Assembly: GCA_017521325.1 (NCBI GenBank)
Contig: JAFXCV010000068.1
Coordinates: forward strand, 58,839 to 122,838
DNA length: 64,000 nt
Direction: 5' to 3'
Origin: Oscillospiraceae bacterium
Lineage (GTDB): Bacteria; Bacillota; Clostridia; Oscillospirales; Ruminococcaceae
In this document: in pieces, positions 59,666 to 64,000 of the stretch
Layout of the letters: each line of letters begins with the position of its first letter
Numbering within the stretch: the first letter of the stretch is position 1
Position numbers and translations under genes: made by a program
The notes under the pieces: generated by a model
The model's database searches: none
What the model was told of the DNA's origin: nothing
Seen by the model: only the letters and a program-made list of their open reading frames with translations

Positions 59666-59774
59666 TACCATATGCAAAAAAACAGAGAAATTATTTATCT
59701 ATACAAATAGAATGAGCCTCCCCTATCTGTTGAGGAAAGGCTCTTAAATCTATATTTTTTGAACACATAACATG

Positions 59775-60953
59775 TTAACCACGTTCTTTGGAGTGAAAAC
59801 AACATAACGTTGTGAGCAGAACGATCGGAAAAATCACAGCAGAGAGGATGCCATATGAAAGCTCACCGGAGAAGTGATCACTTACAGTGCCTACCAGAGT
59901 AGGTCCCAAGGAACAGCCAACGTCGCCTGCGAGGGCAAGGAGTGCAAACATTGCAGTTCCCCCACGGCGAAGTGTTGCGGCTGCAAGGCTGAAGGTTCCC
60001 GGCCAGAGAATCCCTACGGAAAACCCACAGATCCCGCATCCGATCAGTCCCAATACGGGGATGGGACTCAGTGAAGTCAGAAGATATGCGCTGATACAAA
60101 GGACGAGGCTGTATTTCATAAATTTCTTCAAATCCAACTTGTCACCGTATTTTCCGTAGATCAGACGGGAAATACCCATCATCAACGCAAAGAACATCGG
60201 CCCTGCAAGATCCCCCGCCATTTTGCTGACGCCAAGTCCCCTTTCCGCAAATGCGGATGCCCATTGACTGACTGCCAATTCACTTGCACCTGCACACATC
60301 ATAAGCAGCATAAGAATCCAGAAAAGCTTCTGACAGAACAGCTCTGCGATGGAAAAGGATTGTTCATGTTCTGCGAGAAGCGGTGCAATTGGAACTTTCA
60401 GAAATATAAGACCATTACAGGCAGGGATAAGTGCCCACAGAATCGCAAGAATTCCCCAGTTATCAATTCCTGCAAAATGGAAAAACAGTGTCGAGAGCAA
60501 CACAACGCTCATTTGTCCCCAGCAATAGAAGGAGTGCAGCATACTCATTGTTTTTTCTTTATGTTCTGTAGGACACGCTTCAACAATGGGACTGACGAGA
60601 ACTTCAAGCAATCCTCCACCGATTGCATATAAAACAACAGCGCTGAGAATAGCGGGATACGGTGCAGGGAAAAGCTTCGGAAACGCATATAGTCCGACAA
60701 GACCTGCTGCTGCAAAAAAATGTGCTGCTACGATTCCTGCACGATATCCGATTTTATCTATGAAGGTTACGGAGATAAGATCAACAAAAAGCTGCACACA
60801 GAAATTGACCGTAATCAACGCTGTGATTTTAGAAAGTCCAAGATCGAATGAGGACTGCAATGTCAGAAACAAAAGCGGCAAAAAGTTATTAACGATTGCC
60901 TGCGTAATATACCCCACAAAACAGGCACGAACAGTATGTGTGAAATTCTTCAT
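59775..60953 (-). CDS. Major facilitator superfamily transporter
   Basis: The start at 60953 (MKNFTHTVRACFVGY) has AAAGGAG upstream; the open frame runs further back without a start signal. The 392-residue protein has about 12 membrane segments, typical of a sugar- or multidrug-type MFS carrier (first half ends with FVDLISVTFIDKIGYRAG, a loop of the DRxGR kind). The substrate cannot be predicted. It lies between a metal ATPase and a sortase gene without overlap. Confidence 0.88.
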   Translation of the reverse strand: MKNFTHTVRACFVGYITQAIVNNFLPLLFLTLQSSFDLGLSKITALITVNFCVQLFVDLISVTFIDKIGYRAGIVAAHFFAAAGLVGLYAFPKLFPAPYPAILSAVVLYAIGGGLLEVLVSPIVEACPTEHKEKTMSMLHSFYCWGQMSVVLLSTLFFHFAGIDNWGILAILWALIPACNGLIFLKVPIAPLLAEHEQSFSIAELFCQKLFWILMLLMMCAGASELAVSQWASAFAERGLGVSKMAGDLAGPMFFALMMGISRLIYGKYGDKLDLKKFMKYSLVLCISAYLLTSLSPIPVLGLIGCGICGFSVGILWPGTFSLAAATLRRGGTAMFALLALAGDVGCSLGPTLVGTVSDHFSGELSYGILSAVIFPIVLLTTLCCFHSKERG

Positions 60954-61008
60954 AAAGCTCCTTTCAGCTATATGCAAATGTCCTGTGCATGACACAGGAC
61001 ATTTCATT

Positions 61009-61860
61009 TTAGTATTCTCCGATGCATTGTGCAAACAATACACAGCGAATTCCATCGCTTGCACCGGAATTGCAGGTCTGCAGTGTAATGATACGATTTT
61101 TACCATATTCCGGAAGATTCTCATCATCTCCATACCAGACCTCGGCAGAATTTCTGATGTTTGTGATAAATTCCTCATATTCCCGACGATTCAGATTTAC
61201 GCAGTTCCAGTACTCAAAATCCGCACCTTCAAGTCCATTCAGCACATTTACCGAAAGCACTTTATACAGGAAACGTTTATCCAGTGTTGCCACTTCAAAG
61301 TAGGGATGCTCCAATCCCCAAGCTTCATCTTTGTAATACTTGATTGCATGGAACATGGTTCCGTTTCCCATATTATGACCGTAGAGAAGTGAATTTTCAC
61401 TGTCGTCAATCAGACAACGCCAATCTGCAAAAATGCTTCCGCTGTAGCTGTACTGCCCCTTCCAATTGCGGTTCATATAATAGACATTGTCATATGTCTG
61501 TACAATGGGGTAATTTACCACGGTATCGGGCATATAGATCCATCCCATCACTTCTTTGTTTTCTGCATGGTAATTGGCGACCTTTTGCAGATCGATCTGC
61601 ATTTCATAAGTAATCGGTTCCGTCGTAGGTTCGGTTGCCTCTGTTGGCGGTGAAGTTTCTTTGACAAGCATTGCTTCCGCAGGATACGCCTGCGCACATG
61701 CAATGCGTGCTGAAAGCTCTTTCGGCTCTTCATAATGATTCAGATAAATAATAAGAAAAACCATTGCAGCACCGACAAGCAGACCAACTAATATGGAGAA
61801 TATCATTGAGATTACGCTGACTTTTTTCTTTTTATGCACTTTTTCAGCTGAAACTTCCAT
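61009..61860 (-). CDS. Class B sortase
   Basis: The start at 61860 (MEVSAEKVHKKKK) has AGAGGTGG upstream. The roughly 283-residue protein has one membrane segment (about 15-38), a linker with TEATEPTTEP, and the sortase domain with SLLYGHNMGNGTMFHA (His) and IITLQTCNSGASDGIRCVLFAQ (Cys, Arg). It is separate from the other two sortase genes by about 8.6 kb and stands alone. Its substrate is unknown. Confidence 0.9.
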   Translation of the reverse strand: MEVSAEKVHKKKKVSVISMIFSILVGLLVGAAMVFLIIYLNHYEEPKELSARIACAQAYPAEAMLVKETSPPTEATEPTTEPITYEMQIDLQKVANYHAENKEVMGWIYMPDTVVNYPIVQTYDNVYYMNRNWKGQYSYSGSIFADWRCLIDDSENSLLYGHNMGNGTMFHAIKYYKDEAWGLEHPYFEVATLDKRFLYKVLSVNVLNGLEGADFEYWNCVNLNRREYEEFITNIRNSAEVWYGDDENLPEYGKNRIITLQTCNSGASDGIRCVLFAQCIGEY

Positions 61861-61953
61861 TCCTACCACCTCTTTTCTTTTGAAGTAACATGACTATATC
61901 TATTATATTATATCAAATTTCACATAAAAAGTCAAGAAGTTGTACAAAAAACA

Positions 61954-61987
61954 ATGGAGTTTTCACATGAATTTGTGAAAACTCCAT
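61954..61987 (-). terminator. Terminator of tyrS
   Basis: A 14-bp perfect stem (61954-61967 with 61974-61987) around a 6-base loop; the minus-strand side continues in T-rich sequence. Confidence 0.85.
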
Positions 61988-61997
61988 ATATGCAGAT

Positions 61998-63215
61998 TTA
62001 GCCAAGCACAACCTTGTGGAATACCTTCTTACCCTTCTTGATGATGACCTCGCCTTCAACAGCAATCATTGCGTTGGGATCAGTCACCTTTTCGTTGTTG
62101 ACGCTTACACCGCCCTGCTGTACAAGTCTTCTGCCTTCAGACTTAGTAGGAATAAGCTTTGCAGCCATCATCATATCGAGAATGTTCATCGCACCATCTG
62201 TCAGCTGATCAGCAGTCAGCTCTGTTGTCGGCATATTTTCGGAATTACCTGCGCCTGCAAATACAGCTCTTGCAGCATCCAGCGCCTTCTTTGCTTCCTC
62301 CTCGCCGTGTACAAGTGCAGTCAACTCGTATGCGAGAATTTCCTTCGCCTTATTGAAGGCTGCGCCTTCCATGGTCTTTTCCATTTCCTCGATTTCTTCA
62401 ATCGGAACAAAGGTCAGCATCTTCAAACACTTGATGACATCGGCATCCGCAACATTTCTCCAGTACTGGAAGAAGTCATAGGGCGTTGTCTTTTCGGGAT
62501 CAAGCCACACTGCACCCTTTTCGGTCTTACCCATCTTCTTGCCCTCGGAATTGAGCAGGAGTGTGATGGTCATCGCATAGGCATCCTTGCCCAGTTTTCT
62601 GCGGATCAGTTCCGTACCGCCGAGCATATTAGCCCACTGGTCGTCGCCGCCGAACTGCATGTTGCAGCCGTACTTCTGGAAAAGCTCCAGGAAGTCATAG
62701 CTCTGCATAATCATGTAGTTGAATTCAAGGAAAGTCAGACCTCTCTCCATTCTCTGCTTGTAGCACTCGTGAGAGAGCATTCTGTTGACACTGAAATGTG
62801 CACCGACATCACGCAGCAGCTCTACATAATTCAGATTCAGCAGCCAGTCTGCATTATTGACAATAATCGCCTTGTCATCTGCAAAATCAATGAAACGGCT
62901 CATCTGCTTCTTGAAGCATTCCACATTGTGCTGGATGGTTTCGGGAGTCATCATTTTTCTCATGTCGGTTTTGCCTGATGGATCGCCGATCATTGCGGTA
63001 CCGCCACCGATGAGAACGATGGGCTTATTGCCTGCCATCTGCAGACGCTTCATCAGACACATTGCCATAAAGTGACCAACATGCAGACTATCCGCAGTGG
63101 GATCGAAGCCGATATAGAAGGTTGCTTTGCCCTTGTTGATCAGTTCCTTGATTTCTTCCTCGTCTGTCAGCTGCGCCAGCAGACCTCTTCTTTGCAGTTC
63201 TTCAAATACTGTCAT
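61998..63215 (-). CDS. tyrS: Tyrosyl-tRNA synthetase
   Basis: The 405-residue protein has the HIGH-type motif in [16 protein letters not shown] and the KMSKS-type motif as [28 protein letters not shown] and a C-terminal S4 domain follow. It charges tRNA-Tyr with tyrosine. Its ATG overlaps the stop of the preceding small membrane protein gene by four bases (ATGA). Both lie behind a tyrosine T-box, so synthesis should rise when tyrosine runs short. Confidence 0.97.
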   Translation of the reverse strand: MTVFEELQRRGLLAQLTDEEEIKELINKGKATFYIGFDPTADSLHVGHFMAMCLMKRLQMAGNKPIVLIGGGTAMIGDPSGKTDMRKMMTPETIQHNVECFKKQMSRFIDFADDKAIIVNNADWLLNLNYVELLRDVGAHFSVNRMLSHECYKQRMERGLTFLEFNYMIMQSYDFLELFQKYGCNMQFGGDDQWANMLGGTELIRRKLGKDAYAMTITLLLNSEGKKMGKTEKGAVWLDPEKTTPYDFFQYWRNVADADVIKCLKMLTFVPIEEIEEMEKTMEGAAFNKAKEILAYELTALVHGEEEAKKALDAARAVFAGAGNSENMPTTELTADQLTDGAMNILDMMMAAKLIPTKSEGRRLVQQGGVSVNNEKVTDPNAMIAVEGEVIIKKGKKVFHKVVLG

Positions 63216-63490
63216 TGTTTTTGCTCCTTTTCTGATTTGATTCGGTTCACTTCATCCAACGGGACGAACTGAACCTGATTGTAAAGCTCTATACCAAGCA
63301 GCTCTACAATGGTACCGATTTGAAAACCGGGAATTCCATTTTCATCTGCAGCGCTGTGTTTTTTTGTCACAGAATACAGAATTGCTTTATATTCTACAGT
63401 TCCCCCGTCCCTGTATTGGAATTTCACGGGAAACAAAAGAATTAAAAGTAACACAACGGCAAGGAGGATTGCTGTCAATTTTAACTTCAT
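63212..63490 (-). CDS. Small membrane-anchored protein encoded between T-box and tyrS
   Basis: The start at 63490 ([12 protein letters not shown]) is preferred, as a basic then hydrophobic signal; an earlier in-frame ATG at 63508 also exists. The roughly 92-residue product has one hydrophobic segment (about 4-24) and a soluble part beginning [31 protein letters not shown] pattern occurs in many small secreted proteins of gut Firmicutes as I recall. It is the first gene after the T-box and overlaps tyrS by four bases. Its function is unknown. Confidence 0.7.
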   Translation of the reverse strand: MKLKLTAILLAVVLLLILLFPVKFQYRDGGTVEYKAILYSVTKKHSAADENGIPGFQIGTIVELLGIELYNQVQFVPLDEVNRIKSEKEQKQ

Positions 63491-63511
63491 ACAAACACCG
63501 CATTCCAAAAT

Positions 63512-63750
63512 GAAAATCGTCCCCTGCCAAATGCAGAGGACGATTGCGTTCGTGGTACCACCTCAGTTTGTCATTTCCGAAGAAATAACCTCTTGACGCT
63601 GTAACGTGCGTAACTCCGTATTCCCCTACTGTCATTCAGGGAATCCGCTCCGAACTGTATTTCCCGCATGTCGCTTAATTCCTCACACCAACCGGAATCT
63701 CTCTGAAAGCGATGGATACGGTACTCTGTTTCTTCCCAGCGTTTCTCTTA
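63512..63750 (-). ncRNA. Tyrosine T-box riboswitch leader
   Basis: On the minus strand the conserved T-box sequence AGGTGGTACCACG (63551-63564) is followed by a terminator hairpin (AATCGTCCTCTGC with GCAGGGGACGATT). Upstream lie the AGTA-type and stem I elements. In the specifier loop GAAATACAG carries the codon UAC (plus-strand 63657-63659), naming tyrosine. Uncharged tRNA-Tyr would bind and prevent termination, turning on the small gene and tyrS. Confidence 0.92.
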
Positions 63751-63759
63751 TTTTTTATT

Positions 63760-63788
63760 AGTATAGCATATAAATTTCAATTTGTCAA
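63760..63788 (-). promoter_or_regulatory. Promoter of the T-box/tyrS operon
   Basis: On the minus strand TTGACA (63783-63788) and TATACT (63760-63765) are 17 bases apart, with TGC before the -10. Confidence 0.8.
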
Positions 63789-63841
63789 GAGGATGAGGCG
63801 GAAATCATTTTCACTATTTTTAAATAAATTTGAAAAAAGTC

Positions 63842-63870
63842 TTGACAAATGGAACGCAATGTGATATAAT
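63842..63870 (+). promoter_or_regulatory. Promoter of the tRNA-Met/tRNA-Glu transcript
   Basis: TTGACA (63842-63847), a 17-base spacer and TATAAT (63865-63870), with TGA before the -10. Confidence 0.82.
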
Positions 63871-63901
63871 AATAAAGCTGTGTGATGAATGCAGTTCACG
63901 T

Positions 63902-63978
63902 GGCGGCATAGCTCAGTTGGCTAGAGTACTCGGTTCATACCCGATTGGTCGCTGGTTCGAATCCTGCTGCCGCTACCA
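63902..63978 (+). tRNA. tRNA-Met (anticodon CAT)
   Basis: GGCGGCA pairs with TGCCGCT (one G-T pair) to form the acceptor stem. The anticodon loop TTCATAC gives CAT, TTCGAAT is the T loop and CCA is encoded at 63976-63978. The normal first base pair suggests an elongator rather than an initiator tRNA. Confidence 0.93.
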
Positions 63979-63981
63979 TAC

Positions 63982-64000
63982 GGCCCGTTGGTCAAGAGGT
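63982..64000 (+). tRNA. Probable start of tRNA-Glu (cut by the window edge)
   Basis: GGCCCGTTGGTCAAGAGGT matches the usual beginning of tRNA-Glu, with a D arm. Only 19 bases are present and the anticodon lies outside, so the identity is a guess. Confidence 0.5.

Noticed and set aside
60954..61178. N-terminal extension of the MFS transporter
   Set aside because: The 75 extra residues are not membrane-like and run into the sortase gene on the same strand; ATG 60953 has AAAGGAG.
62016..62978. Long plus-strand open frame over tyrS
   Set aside because: tyrS is certain from its motifs; the opposite frame has Cys/His-rich low-quality sequence and no start signals.

Overview
The window looks like chromosome from a spore-forming, gut-type Ruminococcaceae/Oscillospiraceae bacterium, most like Ruminococcus. 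The reasons are a complete spoIIIAA-AH operon, a YlmC-type sporulation gene, three dockerin-bearing secreted proteins plus a lipoprotein with cohesin-like sequence, three class B sortases, a tyrosyl T-box, and the Firmicute gene order nusB-xseA-xseB-ispA-dxs-tlyA-nadK-argR-recN. No phage, insertion sequence or CRISPR array was seen. The species call is inference.

Layout. 1-7.6 kb: a VWA protein, a lipoprotein gene interrupted by an in-frame stop, a ClC/HAD operon, a VanY-like protein without its zinc ligands, a PflX-like radical SAM protein, a 48-residue sortase-signal peptide and ylmC. 7.7-15 kb: rpsB-tsf, a signal-peptidase-like protein without catalytic residues, a GH43 enzyme, an ArsC/Spx-like protein and an LTA-synthase-like protein. 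15-19.8 kb: spoIIIAA-AH. 19.9-30.3 kb: asp23-like gene and the nusB to recN housekeeping run. 30.4-32 kb: a lipoprotein whose two cohesin halves are in swapped order, and a degenerate GGDEF-like protein. 32-39.5 kb (minus strand): MoxR, DUF58, TgpA-like transglutaminase, DnaD-like, DnaC-like and nitroreductase. 39.6-48.3 kb: small membrane proteins, a GH25 lysozyme with dockerin, tRNA-Ser, a five-module NPCBM-like dockerin protein and a divergent beta-helix/CBM6/dockerin protein. 48.4-55.4 kb (minus strand): cysteine desulfurase, thiI, cinA-like, two sortases and a SpoIID-domain protein with its motifs in swapped order. 55.5-64 kb: three identical tRNA-Leu genes, an AT-rich orphan gene, an aquaporin, a metal P-type ATPase with a palindromic operator candidate, an MFS transporter, a third sortase, the T-box/small membrane protein/tyrS operon, tRNA-Met and the start of a probable tRNA-Glu.

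How the parts may fit together. Much of the accessory content concerns the cell surface: dockerin enzymes that need cohesin partners, a lipoprotein carrying cohesin-like sequence, sortases, a minimal sorting-signal peptide, an LTA-synthase-like enzyme and wall-active enzymes or pseudoenzymes. Promoters are strikingly uniform: TTGACA-like -35, a 17-bp spacer, and a TATAAT-like -10 usually preceded by TGN. The most unusual observations are the two apparent domain permutations (cohesin at 30.4-31.2 kb, SpoIID at 48.4-50 kb), two pseudoenzymes, and a T-box transcript that carries an unknown small membrane protein ahead of tyrS. Function assignments rest on motif recognition by eye; no database search was possible.
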